A stretch of DNA of 64,000 nt from Skeletonema tropicum (taxonomy: Eukaryota > Bacillariophyta > Thalassiosirophyceae > Thalassiosirales > Thalassiosiraceae), in NCBI GenBank assembly GCA_037178625.1, contig CM074134.1, forward strand, positions 496,001 to 560,000. Reading direction: 5' to 3'. Every line of letters begins with the position of its first letter. The stretch's first letter is position 1. A program made the position numbers and the translations under genes. The notes under the pieces are model-generated. The model saw only the letters and a program-made list of their open reading frames with translations, was not told the origin of the DNA and made no database searches. Below, piece after piece: positions 22,588-33,445 of this stretch.

Positions 22588-24172
22588 TTGGATTGGTTGG
22601 AGCTAGTCGCTAGTCGACTAGCTACAAAACGTACTGATTCCCATGTAGATTTCTACACAGCTAGTCACAAGCTAGTCACGGTGCTAATAATCCAATTTAG
22701 ATGTCGTTCCGTCTTCTTAACAAAGGAACTCAATATATATCACAAGATTGCCAATACCATAACAAAATTGCCCACAACATGGCCCATGGCATTCCGCTCC
22801 CTACGGGCGCTTCTATTGCATGGACAAAGCTGTTTGAACAATATTATCGACTCAGTACGTCGATACAGTCATGGTTGACAACATGGGCCATTATTTTAGC
22901 ACCTGCATAGTGTACAATCATTAATAATTGCAAATTCTGTACACCAATTATCATCGATGGATCGTCCAAGATCAATGAACGTCATCGTCCTGTTGCATAC
23001 GAAGGTATAGGATTTTTGCATCTTGTTTTCTACTGCTGTTCGGGTCGATGCGGCGGTGCAACATGCTTGCTGTACATTGTTGTGTGTTTTAATGTTCGGA
23101 AGCACTGATGTGAAAAACTTGTGTTCCATCACTCAAAAGTCGGGTCAACACACTCTCTCTTTAGTGCATGAAGTCAACAGCACCCCCCCACGCGGACACC
23201 GCTTATTGAATCGTAATGACACGATATTGTGCCCAGTTTATTGTTGAATAGACATTCCATTGCCATGACACACGAAGGATAAGGCCGATCTTTTGTGAAC
23301 CACCAAACCGAAGTTTCTGTACTAACGAAGGCCTACGATCATAGACGGCTCATCCTCAGCGGCGATTGTTGCAGCATCCTATCATAAACTTTATGATTGT
23401 TACCTACGCATGCCGCATTTATTAATGCTACTCATTTGATGCAGTAAAGACCGTCATAGGTGAGAGAGGCGTGTTGTGTCATGACAACACAAGATATAAA
23501 AAGGCAGCATTGGCGGACACAATCGCAATATATACGCACTTCCACCTCACCAACCGATCATTCCAATCATGATAGACGTGCGGAGTAATAATTATCGCTG
23601 GATTGCCTCTCCCAACCAATTGTTGTTGTGATAATATGTGCCGACTATCTCGGCCCATCTGGTGGGCGGCCGACTAGCTACATGAAAAACAGTACTATTT
23701 GATCGATACGACCGCTTCGAACGCACTTCCACTGCATAAACGTTCTCATATGAACCAATGGGAGTCGACGATACGATAACGGGGATAGCTTCCGACATTA
23801 CAATGGAAAGGGGAGCAAATTGGTCGCCATGGTTGGGGTGTCATTGGTTTTTGGAGGTCGAAGTTCCTCGAAGTTGAAGGGTTTTTTGAATTCCTACCGT
23901 AGAGTTTTGGTACATATTTCTACGGCAAAACAAATTCCACACAAGACTCAAGGGCATCATAGTGCCCTCTTGAAAGGCACCTTTCAACCAATATCAATGC
24001 AAACCCTGGATGGGCGGCCTGCCCAGACTATATATTGTCGAAGGGGTCGGTGTCCTCTATTAGGACATTCTGACGGGTCTTGTGCACAATAGGCAGGGTC
24101 GTATAAGGGGCCTTTTCAGCTAGTCACCTTGCTAGTCACATAGGCCCGTGACTAGCTCCAACCGTATCCAAC
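22588..24172. mobile_element. Candidate inverted-repeat element
   Basis: GTTGGATTGGTTGGAGCTAG at the left matches the reverse of the right end (GTTGGATACGGTTGGAGCTAG, one base longer). Both ends continue with several CTAGTCAC-type repeats in both orientations (22600-22685 and 24117-24150). A flanking duplication could not be read, so the exact limits are uncertain. No transposase was found inside. A TATAAAAA box at about 23495 has no obvious gene after it. Confidence 0.45.
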
Positions 24173-24863
24173 TAGAGAAGTACCAGTGTAGCGCGTGTCT
24201 TCGATCTTTGCTTGATCTGTCATCTGTCTCATGTCTCGAGCATACTTACATACCTCGAGCAACGACCAAAAATCAAAAAACCCAATAATGAAAATATGTA
24301 ATAAGGGAAATAAGAGGCATTTAGACAAATTGAGTGCGTGACCAATAATTACAGTGAGTCCACCGAAGTTGCCCGCCGTCCTACTTACTTGCCCGCCCAG
24401 AAATCCGGGCTTCATGAATCCCGGACAATAAAGGTCTGCTTAGTGTGAATTGCGCGGCGTCGTTTTCGAACACCGTCCGTGCGGGACACAAACAAGTGAT
24501 TTTATGCTTCACTGCGGCAGACCTGACTGTCCAAGCTTCGGTCGAGCTTGAGCTTCTTTAAAGTTGTTTAATAGTCGAGCGAAGCAGAGCTTACCCGTCG
24601 TTTCGTTCGAACAAATAACTAGTTCGAATCGCCTAACCCCCCCTGTGAATTACGCCGATGGCACACTACAGGTCTCGGTTATCTCTACTCAGCGAAGGTT
24701 GGTTGATGGTGGTATGTTTGGGATGATGGGGTGAAAGCAAGTGATTTGTGTAGGTGGTATCTATGATTATGTACATCATGTCTAGGGAGTAGTGAATAAA
24801 ATAATCTATCTATCTATCTACTTTGATGTATGTATGAACTGAGACTTCGAGATAACCTCTAAC
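24173..24863. other. Repeat-derived spacer
   Basis: 24533-24600 is a reversed fragment of repeat family R2 (CTTCGGTCGAGCTTGAGCTT). A short (ATCT)n microsatellite lies at 24803-24820. A frame at 24152-24415 on the minus strand shows no recognisable domain. No supported gene. Confidence 0.5.
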
Positions 24864-25322
24864 TAAGAACTCAAGCACCTTGAGAACCCGATTGAATAAT
24901 CGTAAATAACACCGGCCCGACCGTCCATCACCAAACCGCAACACACCGTAACCATGGTGCCGCTGCCGAAATAGACCAACTTAATCGCCGACCTATGGGC
25001 CGATCGATGGCCAATCATTAGTATAGACTATTATGAACATGTTATCGTGCTTGATTGGGATGTTCGAAAAGCACTGTTCGTTGGCCGGCGAGCGCCGAAC
25101 ACGCCGTGATAAATCATCGTCACCATTCTGCCTTCTCTTTGGGGATTTGGCTGCGGCGAGGGCTTCGGCACTAACTTAATAGTCCATACTAATGATTGGC
25201 CATCGATTGGCCCATAGGTCGGCGAATAAGTTGGTCTATTTCGGCAGCGGCAGTGTGGGCACCATGGTTGCGGTCTGGTGATTGACGGCCGGACCGGTGT
25301 TATTTACGATTATTCGATCGGG

Positions 25323-26518
25323 TAGCGTAATGGAATTTCAAAAGGGTGAAATTTCACTACTGCAACTTTCGTGAAATTTACAGGGTGAAAGTTGCACCAA
25401 TTTTGGCCAACAATGAAATTTCACAAAAATTCTGGCGCGAACGGATGGTACTGAACCAACACGTAGCACAAAAATAACCTAAGACCCTTCATTCCACCAA
25501 CCACCAAACCCCAAAGAACACCACGCACCATCCAGATGATGAGTTTGTCAACTCAGCGGAGAGTAACTCTTCACCAAAATGCTGGCGACTAACAATGCAG
25601 TACCTTGCCACTTAGTGCTTACCCCCTCTTGGTTCAAGCGCTGCGCAATGATATTAACAAGTGTCTCACTCCCGAGTTTGATGAACTTCTTGGTCAGGGC
25701 TCAAGAGCAGAAGTTGCTGGTATGATCCGTGAACGTTTCAATATGGATGGTGTTGATCCCAGCGGACTGAAGGTTGGTTTACTCGATGAGCATCACTTGA
25801 TGTGTTTCCTCTGTGACCCAAACTCTCGTGTGTGGAGGGAGTTGTTCTACCTGCAGACTAACAAGGCTGCGCTCGTAAGGAAGATGATCGAGTGGTATGT
25901 GCCTTTGGGTGAAGATGGTTCTGATGAGATGCGGAGGAGAGTTAAAAAGGATTTTGAGGACTTTGATACTCAAAACAATGACTGGTTTCATTCTTTTGAC
26001 GTTCCACTTCCATCGCTTCCATCTTTGGAACAGCTGCAACAGAACAACAAGTCTTTTAGTATCAAAAATGTGGTACAGTATGTGGAATCAACTGGTGCTA
26101 TTTCTGGTCGCATCACGTGGTTTGAATGTTATGCAGGATCATCTGACTTCTATCGATTGGTTGCTAAGCCTCTAATGTCTATGGGAACTGTCGGATCGAT
26201 GGATTGTGAGCGTAGGGCCAAACCTCTGAAGAACAGCATTCTTGTGAAGGATAGGAATAGGATGAAGGATCCAACTGGTGTTGCACTTCTTCGAGGGAAG
26301 GAAAACCTCCGTCATATCATGGATGCGAAGAAGATGCTTGGAAAGAAGCTTGCTGACAGTCTCTCTTAGAGTGATGTGTTGACTGCAGAGTGCAAAGTAT
26401 TACGACTATCTCAGGATAAGCTAGAGTGAAATTTAATCCCTTGAAATTTCTGAAATTTCTGAAATTTCAACCTGCAATTTTCAACCCCCTCCAAAAATGG
26501 TGAAATTCCATTACGCTA
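25323..26518 (+). mobile_element. hAT transposon, longer copy
   Basis: The ends are TAGCGTAATGGAATTTCA inverted repeats flanked by the exact 8-bp duplication CGATCGGG (25315-25322, 26519-26526). At 1196 bp it is too short for a full hAT transposase and carries only its C-terminal part (25605-26369). It is itself deleted relative to an autonomous element but longer than the derivative at 5407-6217. It interrupts the foldback element at 24864-26550. Confidence 0.95.
25605..26369 (+). pseudogene. hAT-like transposase, C-terminal fragment
   Basis: An open frame of about 254 residues begins without an ATG at its upstream limit, so it is read as a truncated protein. Segments include MIRERFNMDG, DEHHLMCFLCDPNS, WFECYAGSSDFYRLV and CERRAKPLKNS near the end. 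The last two sit where hAT transposases have their WYExYG and SxCERxxS dimerisation motifs. The catalytic part is absent. The last 153 residues are identical to those of the element at 5407-6217. Confidence 0.7.
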
Positions 26519-26872
26519 CGATCGGGTTCTCAAGGTGCTTCAGTTCTTAGAGCTTCTACAGAAAACATTCCCCCTACATACCATAAAGTACCATAATCGT
26601 ACATACTAGTACCACAAATCACCATCAAATGCACCCATTTGACACCCCTTCTTCACTAACAGCACTTCTTTAACCTAACCAACCTTCTGAATGTTTCTGT
26701 AGAGCGAGACCTGTAGTGTGGCCGATGGCGTCGAAAGACCGACGCGTGCGGGGAGGGACCCGCGAGCGCCTGAAAAAAAAATCTGGGAACTACCATAGCG
26801 AACGGACCTGTCGATTCATGTTGTCCGCGAACGGCTTAATAATCTTCGAATGAATTTTAAATTTATCTAGCG

Positions 26873-27275
26873 TGTTACGTCATTGTTACATTTTGTTACC
26901 CAAAAAGTTCGAATCGTTACAAATGTTACAATCGTTTCGCGTCGCACAGGCATACTACAAAAGCAATCATTCGATTGATCGAATAAAGAATAAAGCAATG
27001 CGCTGCCCGCTTAAGCAATGAAACGGCTAGCAATGCGAAAGAAAAGAATTATAGCTTTAAATAGCAACATAGAGTATTGCAGTGAGACGAATCTGCCGCC
27101 GACCCCATCGCCTGCCTTTCTCAGGCATGGGGTCGGCGCTCGAAAATCGATGATGCCTGACTTCCTGGGGTTACCGCCTCTCTTTCAGCTGGCGTGCAGG
27201 CGCCTATACTGCTTATCTCTTCTCTCTTCTAGCACATTTAGGGCTCTCTCGTTCAAAATTCCTGTCCGTGTGTCC
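26873..27275. repeat. Repeat family R1, copy 1
   Basis: Blocks such as TTGTTACATTTTGTTACCC, CGAATAAAG, AATCTGCCGCCGACCCCATC and GCCTGACTTCCTGGGGTTAC recur at 30185-30440 and at 37450-37649 plus 38247-38360. The same order is kept in each. No coding potential is conserved. This copy provides the uninterrupted version of the site into which the element at 37650-38246 inserted. Confidence 0.75.
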
Positions 27276-27304
27276 GTCGTGGACAAAAATCAAACCCTCG
27301 GAAA

Positions 27305-27870
27305 TTTTATATACGCAGCAGCTCAAGCTTCGTGAATGACTTTCTTTCTTCTTCTAGGCATCTCAGTCTCATCAGACTATATCTATTTGACTCTCCAACC
27401 TCTCTGTTCACTTGTACTTGTACTGCACCTATGTACCTACATTGTTTCTCCTTCACTGTGACCCTATCAACACGCTTGATCCCGCGCTCATTCTCTTTCT
27501 GAGCACTTACTCGAGTGCTTGTAATTTGTAACAGCTCTTTCCAGTGCTGTTCATCAGTCTGTTCCGACTTCCGACTCTTTCTACAGATTTGCTTCCTCGT
27601 GCTTTTTCACCAGTATTGCACATAGCTGCTGCTGTGAAGCCTTCCATCCAGTCCGTGCGTACGTCCAGGTTGCTTTTGGTTCACTCCGTCCTCTGCTGGC
27701 ATTGGTAGGTTTGCGGGTTCGCGCCTTCTTTGTGGCTCTTGCGCCAAATTTCCGAGGGTTTGGTTTTTGTCCACGACGGACGGACACACGGACGGACAGG
27801 AATTTCGAACGAAATGACGGGTGAGCTCTGCGCTTCGCTCGACTAAACCAATTGTACGCAGCAGCTCAAG
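27305..27870 (-). repeat. Repeat family R2, copy 2
   Basis: Similar to 7440-8035 along its length and in the same orientation. The minus strand has a partly open frame with KKARTRKPTNAS, QQLCAILVKKHEEANL and, further on, RLRCLEEEKKVIHEA. Frame breaks occur. Family R1 runs directly into it at 27275-27305 here, so the two families may be parts of one larger element. Confidence 0.6.
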
Positions 27871-28164
27871 CTTCGTAAAGACACAACTTGTGTAAACGGT
27901 GATGAGCTATATTACTATTATGTCTCTGCTTTAATGAGACGGTGGCTGAATTGAATTTCCTTGGTCACTTTTGATACATCTTCTCCATCTTTGAAGTACA
28001 GCGTAACAACATCTTCTGCGCATAAGTATCACAATTCGCTTTGAGTGTTGCTTCTCTCCTTATATCTGCAAGCGATACACCGTTGTCCATGTCATAAGCA
28101 TTATATATCTTTAATCCCTCTATTCACAACATGCTATTGCTTCTCTATTCCATCTTCTCATTTA

Positions 28165-28263
28165 AGACCGGCGCAAACAAAATGTGCTAGGGTAAATTTT
28201 GTTCTGCAGGCTTGGCGCTAGATATTTTTAAATTACCCTAGCTCATTTTATTTGCGCCTGTCT
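28165..28263. mobile_element. 99-bp foldback element flanked by TA
   Basis: The left end AGACCGGCGCAAACAAAATG and the reversed right end AGACAGGCGCAAATAAAATG form arms of about 33 bp that continue through GCTAGGGTAA. TA flanks both sides. The size and structure are those of a Tc1/mariner-type miniature element; assignment to that group rests only on the TA and is inference. Confidence 0.65.
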
Positions 28264-28329
28264 TATTTCTCATTTCTCATCTATTCTTTTCGGACTGATG
28301 TCGCGCCAAATTTCAGGTGGTTTGATTTT

Positions 28330-28910
28330 GGGTTGGCCTTCCCACCAAATTGTCAGAGGGTTTGATTTTTGTCCACGACGGACGGACGGACAGGAATTTC
28401 AAGCGAAATGACCGGTAAGCTCTGCTTCGCTCGACTAACCCATTTAAACAAGCTCAAGCTTTGAACGAAGCTTGGACAAAAAGCTCAAGCTTGAACGAAG
28501 CACGGACAAGAAGAAGCTTGAATTTGGCTAAAGTGCGCAATCAAAGAAGGCGCGAACCGGCAAACCTACGAGACCAATGCCAACAGAGGAGTGAACCAAC
28601 AAAGCAACCTGGACACTTGGGCTGGATGGAATGGAAGGCTTCACAGCAGCAGCGCTGTGCAATACTGGTAAAAAAGCAAGAGGAAGCAAATCTATGGAAA
28701 GAGTCGGTAGTCAGTAGTCGGTAGTCGTATATAGTCGGAACAGACTGAAGAACAGCACCGGAAACGGAAAAAGCTGTTACAAATTACAAGCATTTGGAGA
28801 TAAAGAAGAGAATAATAGAGTAAGTGATGCACAGAAAGAGAAAGAGCGCCGCATAGGATCAAGCGTGTACACATGCGATCGATGGGTCACAGTGGAGGAG
28901 AAACAATGTA
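28330..28910. repeat. Repeat family R2, copy 3, rearranged
   Basis: 28330-28440 repeats the end of the R2 unit in direct orientation (GGTTTGATTTTTGTCCACGA). 28530-28910 is the R2 interior in the opposite orientation, so the coding-like strand here is plus (QRRREPANL, ASQQQRCAILVKKQEEANL). AAGCTCAAGC repeats at the junction suggest inverted duplication. No intact protein. Confidence 0.55.
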
Positions 28911-29410
28911 CGTGAAAAATCAAAGGTTTTTAGGCTGTTACCCCAGAAATCTGAGGAGCGAGGAGCGAGGAGCTCAATGTTGAAACGTCTGCCTGGTTAG
29001 AATGCCACACCATCCCCCGAATTCTTCGCAAAGGCAGCCCAATATTCGCGGAATGGGGAGGGACCCACGAAGCGCTCAAATCGAAATCTATCTGTCGAAT
29101 CGCATGTTGTGGGTGAAATGGCGGGAAATCCTTAAAGGGGGCAATCCTTAAGGTCGAACACAAGTAAAAAAACGCTAATAAAAGTTGGCCGTTTGTTAGG
29201 CAAAATGGGCTGGTAGGGCTACAATAGGAATTGGTATATCCTCATGCGAACTCAAAAACGGCCGTTTTAAGTCACGCACCACCTCGCCCAACGACTTCGG
29301 ACTGCACTGTCTCACACTTTTTCACCGCGATAAACGGCCAAATACACAACCACAGCACAACCACCATGATGCCATTGTGGACTGCCTAGTAGTGCAAAAT
29401 CGACACTGTA

Positions 29411-29481
29411 CCATAGGGTACTTTTGAAGTTGGAGGCGGAGGAGCCAATTTGTAGATCCCCTTCGAAAAAGTACCCTATGG
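29411..29481. repeat. Inverted repeat (hairpin)
   Basis: CCATAGGGTACTTTTGAAG at 29411-29429 is matched in reverse by CTTCGAAAAAGTACCCTATG near 29461-29481, with one or two mismatches and about 30 bases between. It could be a small foldback element. The surrounding 28920-30180 has no supported gene; short frames there show no motifs. Confidence 0.6.
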
Positions 29482-30184
29482 TTCGACAAATCCTAGGGGA
29501 AACTATTTTTCCCCGCGACGTAACGGAAATTGGTTGATGCAACTGATGCTGTGGATCACTGCCTTAGGTAATCATCATTACCACCATTTACGATGCCACC
29601 ACGACGCAACAATCGATACTATACATCCATAGGGAGGCATCGGTGTCTTGGTAGCTGCTGCTTCGCCCGATTACGTCGTCCGGAACGTCGGTTACTTGAT
29701 GTCAACAAATTTCAAATAATTTTTTACATCAACGCTACTGCGCAGCAAAGAGGGGCAATAAACCATTTCCAAAGGTAACCAACCCGATCCCTCGACTCTA
29801 ATATCATTATAGACGACGGCTTGGCACTCTGGAGCGGAAGGAAAGGCTGTACAACGTTGCCTACGCGGTGCAAAAATATACACAAATTGTCGTTTCCGTC
29901 GAAAACAACAATCAACTGACAATTTAATGAAAACGGCGTGGATATCGATTGAAGAAGCATTGATATATCATTCTTATGATAGTATACATCCATGGAAGCA
30001 ACATTAATAATGTTTGTTGAGGGGAATAGCATATATTGATCAAGTATTACTTATTTTATAATTTACATAAAATACCACAAATAATAACACAGTATATCTG
30101 ATATTAAACTCTACCATGATGCACCACCAACACATTGAAGTCTTCTGTTGTGTTTATATGATTGCGGGAAGGAATTTTGTTAGG

Positions 30185-30440
30185 GTTAGTCTTTGTTACA
30201 TTTTGTTACCCCAAAGTTCGAATCGTCACACAAATGTTACAGCGATTCTTTTGGCATCTTACATCTTTGGTTTGATCGAATAAGTAGTAATGCTGCCCGC
30301 ATAGGCTATGATACGGCTAGAGGCAATGCTAGAAAAAAGGATTTTATTGCATATCTCAATTTAGTGAGTAGTGAGAAGAATCTGCCGCTGACCCCATCGC
30401 CTGCCTCTTGACTTCCTGAGGTTGCCGCTCATTGTTCAGC
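30185..30440. repeat. Repeat family R1, copy 2
   Basis: A diverged copy of the R1 sequence with TTGTTACATTTTGTTACCCC, TGATCGAATAAG and AATCTGCCGCTGACCCCATC. It ends close to the inverted-repeat element starting at 30465. Confidence 0.7.
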
Positions 30441-30692
30441 CTCAGCTACGTGCATGCGCCTAATAGAGTGGTTTTATTTGGTTCGGAACGCTGCACGCTG
30501 ATCTGTCGTTTGGTGACGTCATGGGTGCCGGATCATTGGTTCTGCTTTTTTGCGTTCTGGTGGTTTTATCCGGGCCGGTCGCTGGGGCGATGAGGAGGCG
30601 ATGGAAAGGCGACAAAAAGGCGATGAAAGCTGTGGTGTTTGTCATCACTCACATCTCACAACATTTTCACATCACATGACACAAGAGGTACC

Positions 30693-31325
30693 ATGGCCCG
30701 ACAACGTTTTGTTCGTCGTTCCACAGGTGCAGCAAGGCGCAGACCACTTCGGGAAGCTGATAAAAATGACAGATGGATGCATCTACACTCTGGGATGGTC
30801 TCCTTTCGACGGACACTTCATTTGGTGTGGAATCGTCTGCAGGTGTTTTCAATGACATTGCTGCGGGTTCAGATTCTGGGCCAAACACTTCAATATGCAG
30901 TAGGCAATCAACCGCAACTAAGGCGGGCTATAGGGCATTATCTGAATGCTATTGTACGTGCTATGCAGGTTTATGCCGGACAGATACGTCGTATCTTTTG
31001 GATGGATCACCATTTATTTGATATTCCTCAACATGAATTGGACGTACCACGTCAACATCGACCGCGAACACATTTGCGAATTGCCACAATAGAAAATGAT
31101 CGTGAGGCATTGAAGATGACCCACTTCGACAAAGGGCAACTTCATGATTTGTTTCAAGGGTTCCGCCTCAGCCAGTTCAATGGTGAAATCCGAGTAGGTA
31201 CAGGACACATCAATCTCCGCACCAACAATGAGAAGGGTTTGGCCAACAATTACATGAGGCCTTGTTTGAAGAATTTGCGTAACAATTTGATACTGAATGC
31301 CATGATTCCGCTTGACATTGGCTAG
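30693..31325 (+). pseudogene. Truncated Harbinger-type transposase, N-terminal part
   Basis: From ATG 30693 the frame gives MARQRFVRRSTGAARRRPLR and runs about 210 residues. The segment FDKGQLHDLFQGFRLSQFNG resembles the N-terminal helix-turn-helix region that precedes the DDE domain in Harbinger transposases. The DDE catalytic residues are not present before the stop, and the remaining ~490 bases do not encode them. The frame overlaps a minus-strand frame (31014-31526) whose Gly/Ser-rich start is low-complexity; I prefer the plus strand. Moderate confidence in the family. Confidence 0.5.
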
Positions 31326-31654
31326 ACTGGGTAAATTTGCTCTTGCTCTGCCATCAGAGGCAGTTGTGTTGTTCCGGAGAGGTGTGTTGACGCCACCACC
31401 ATTGGTGCTGTTGTTCCTGCCGGATGTACCGGCCGACGCATGGTCGCCGCCGCTGCCGCCACTGCCGCCACCGTTGCCTACAGCAAGGCGGCCACTGTTG
31501 CCGTCCATAGAGGGATCTGAAGACATGATGATATTGTTATTACAATAGTTTACAAGTTTGCCTCTAGTTGATTACTCCTACAAAAGATCCTCCATGCTCA
31601 TCTTTCCATAGCTTTCGATCGAAAATCTAATCTGTACCAATTCCTACGTGAAAT

Positions 31655-31712
31655 GTTGGGCACGCAAACGGGCCGCAAACGAGGTCGTTTGCGGCCCGTT
31701 TGCGTGCCCAAC
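31655..31712. repeat. 58-bp palindrome
   Basis: Arms of 28 bases, starting GTTGGGCACGCAAACGGGCC at 31655, are perfectly inverted around a 2-base centre (GG at 31683-31684). The right arm ends at 31712. Single-stranded DNA or RNA from here would form a strong hairpin. It lies about 105 bp inside the right end of the Harbinger-like element and repeats its CGCAAACGG motif again just outside. Confidence 0.95.
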
Positions 31713-31817
31713 TCGTTCGGAACGCAAACGGGTCGCACGCTAATTTGTCACACCTGACGTCACCACTCGCGCGCAATGCGCACAAAAACAGCGTTCCGAA
31801 CCAAATAAAACCACTCT

Positions 31818-32390
31818 AATGTACTGCTTTATCTCTTCTTTTTTACTCGCACACGGTGCACCCTCTAGTCAGTAATTAACTCAAAGTCAAATTTATGGGC
31901 TTCCTTGGGTGCTTTATTTAATAAGTAGCAGGACAGCCAGGGCAAGGACAGCGGACAGCCGGCAGAGAAGCTTGCCCGGCCGCCGCACGCCAATTCGGGT
32001 TTATCCCTACTTATTTATAGGAGTATTCCTAAACTCTCTAGAAGTACTTATCTACAAGGGTACAAGTCAAAAACCATTTTGCGTCCACCCAAAATTGTCG
32101 AATGTCAGGCCTCTTTGGGGCAATATTACATATTGCCCTTCATTACCACGGCACCCACCGAAGACGCAATCCCTTTGTAAACTGTCTGAAGGGCTTAAGT
32201 TTGCCTATACAGACCATCATACCATAAAGAACCACCTCAACGTCATAGATGAACTTCATGCGATTTTGTGTGGTGGACGCAAAATGGTCCGTCAGAATTC
32301 CTACGTAGGTTGCAGTACAAAAGCCCCCCGTAGACAAAATGTCAGCCGAAATGTCAGCCGAACCATGAGATTTTCGGCACGTACATCTGT
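31818..32390. repeat. Gene-free stretch with 17-bp inverted repeat
   Basis: ACCATTTTGCGTCCACC at 32073-32089 is perfectly inverted at 32272-32288, with 182 bases between. A CAGAATTCCTACGTAGG motif follows directly at 32293. Long frames on both strands (31909-32454 plus, 32143-32517 minus) overlap each other and have no recognisable motif. A small inverted-repeat element is possible. Confidence 0.45.
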
Positions 32391-32700
32391 AACAGCCTAT
32401 AACATAGTGAAAGCACTGTTCAGTGGGCGGCGCTCGCCGGACGTCATCGTCTAATATTGCCTCAATGCTGCCTTCCCTCAGGGGATTTGGCAGCGGCGAG
32501 GGCTTCAACACCAACATAGTAATCCATAGTAACCGTCAGCCACCAATCACCCCATAATACGGCTGTTAACTTGGTCTAATTCAGCGGCGGCAACTCGACC
32601 ATGGTTGCCTTGCCTGATCACGGCCGGCGCCAACCGGCGCGGCGTGGTGGTGCGGATCATCATTTTCGGACCGGCACTGACTTTCTCAATCGAACTTGCT
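32391..32700. repeat. Diverged relative of the foldback element
   Basis: GAAAGCACTGTTC, GGGGATTTGGC, GCGGCGAGGGCTTC, TTGGTCTA and ACCATGGTTGC occur here in the same order as at about 25060-25265. The copy is diverged and its ends are not clear. Confidence 0.55.
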
Positions 32701-33445
32701 GACGAGACGGTAACGGTACTCAGCTTTTTTACTAGGTAAAATTTTGGCGGGAACCGTCGTCGCCAACCCTGCTTATTTACCCTTGCTTATCTATCTATCT
32801 ACTTACCTCTACAGGATAGGAGTACTGTACGAATGGGTTCAATGGGACACTTTTCCGTCAATCGCGGGAGTTAGTGGACAAGTAAGGTATCAATGAGCTT
32901 CTAAGGACCAAAATAATAACATTGACGCTTCGAATTAGGGTCAACGCCCATGTAGTTGCCGAGATACTTATGGCAGGTCGTACTTAGGGAGCTGATTTCA
33001 CCATGGTGAATGTGTCTTTAGATTACCATTTTTGGGAGTCGAGTCAATTAATATTCCTCATACGTAGGAATTCATATTTGGGTGCCGCTTTCTGACGATT
33101 ACTCAAGACTAATTTTGTCTATCCTTATTTAACCCTATTTACCTGAAATTCATTCGAGCTCGCAAAGGTCAACGAAAACATACTATAAAAAATAAAAATT
33201 CGGGCTCTGCTACGCCACGCTACTAATTCCGGCGCGTGGCGTAGCAGGAAGAATATTTGAAAATTCCTTCTGGAAGCTGAGCTTTGCAACCTCGAAGATT
33301 TCGGCTGGCCCATTGAAACCATTCGTACAGTATCTATCTACGGGGTTCGAAGTCCCTCATCCGGTACCCCGATTACCGGTTTAACCTAACCTGCTTCCGT
33401 ACCAGGTTTTACATATACCAAGTCACTGATTCCGCCTCAAACATA
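32701..33445. other. No gene; one short hairpin
   Basis: CTGCTACGCCACGC (33207-33220) is perfectly inverted at 33234-33247, and the loop holds TACTAATTCC, the core of the dispersed motif. A second motif copy, TACGTAGGAATTC, lies at 33061. No coding sequence is supported. Confidence 0.5.

Larger units (their letters stand above)
24864..26550. mobile_element. Long-inverted-repeat (foldback) element, interrupted by a hAT insertion
   Basis: From 24864 to about 25030 the sequence is repeated in reverse at about 25180-25314 and 26527-26550. Both ends begin TAAGAACT with AAGCACCTTGAGAACCCGAT, then continue through TCGTAAATAACACCGG and, further in, ACCAACTTATTCGCCGACC-like sequence. The arms are about 170 bp around a GC-rich centre. 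The hAT at 25323-26518 inserted into the right arm and split CGATCGGG. A diverged relative is visible at about 32390-32700. No protein is encoded; the superfamily is unclear because no flanking duplication is obvious. Confidence 0.75.
30465..31817 (+). mobile_element. PIF/Harbinger-like transposon
   Basis: Inverted repeats of about 28 bp begin AGAGTGGTTTTATTTGGTTC at both ends, and AAT flanks both sides (30462-30464, 31818-31820). A 3-bp duplication and the product at 30693-31325 fit PIF/Harbinger, although that superfamily usually duplicates TAA or TTA. Shifting the boundary by one base would give TAA on the left only. A 58-bp near-perfect palindrome lies at 31655-31712. A single left end of the same family is present at 6253. 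Confidence 0.75.

Noticed and set aside
24152..24415. Hydrophobic minus-strand frame of 87 residues
   Set aside because: It spans the putative right end of a mobile element and has no recognisable domain.
31014..31526. Minus-strand 170-residue Gly/Ser-rich frame
   Set aside because: It overlaps the transposase-like plus frame and is low in complexity; no motif supports it.
31909..32517. 181- and 124-residue frames on opposite strands
   Set aside because: They overlap, contain an inverted repeat and a diverged foldback copy, and show no motif.
33337..33360. GGGGTTCGAAGTCCC as a tRNA T arm
   Set aside because: The upstream 70 bases do not form a cloverleaf.
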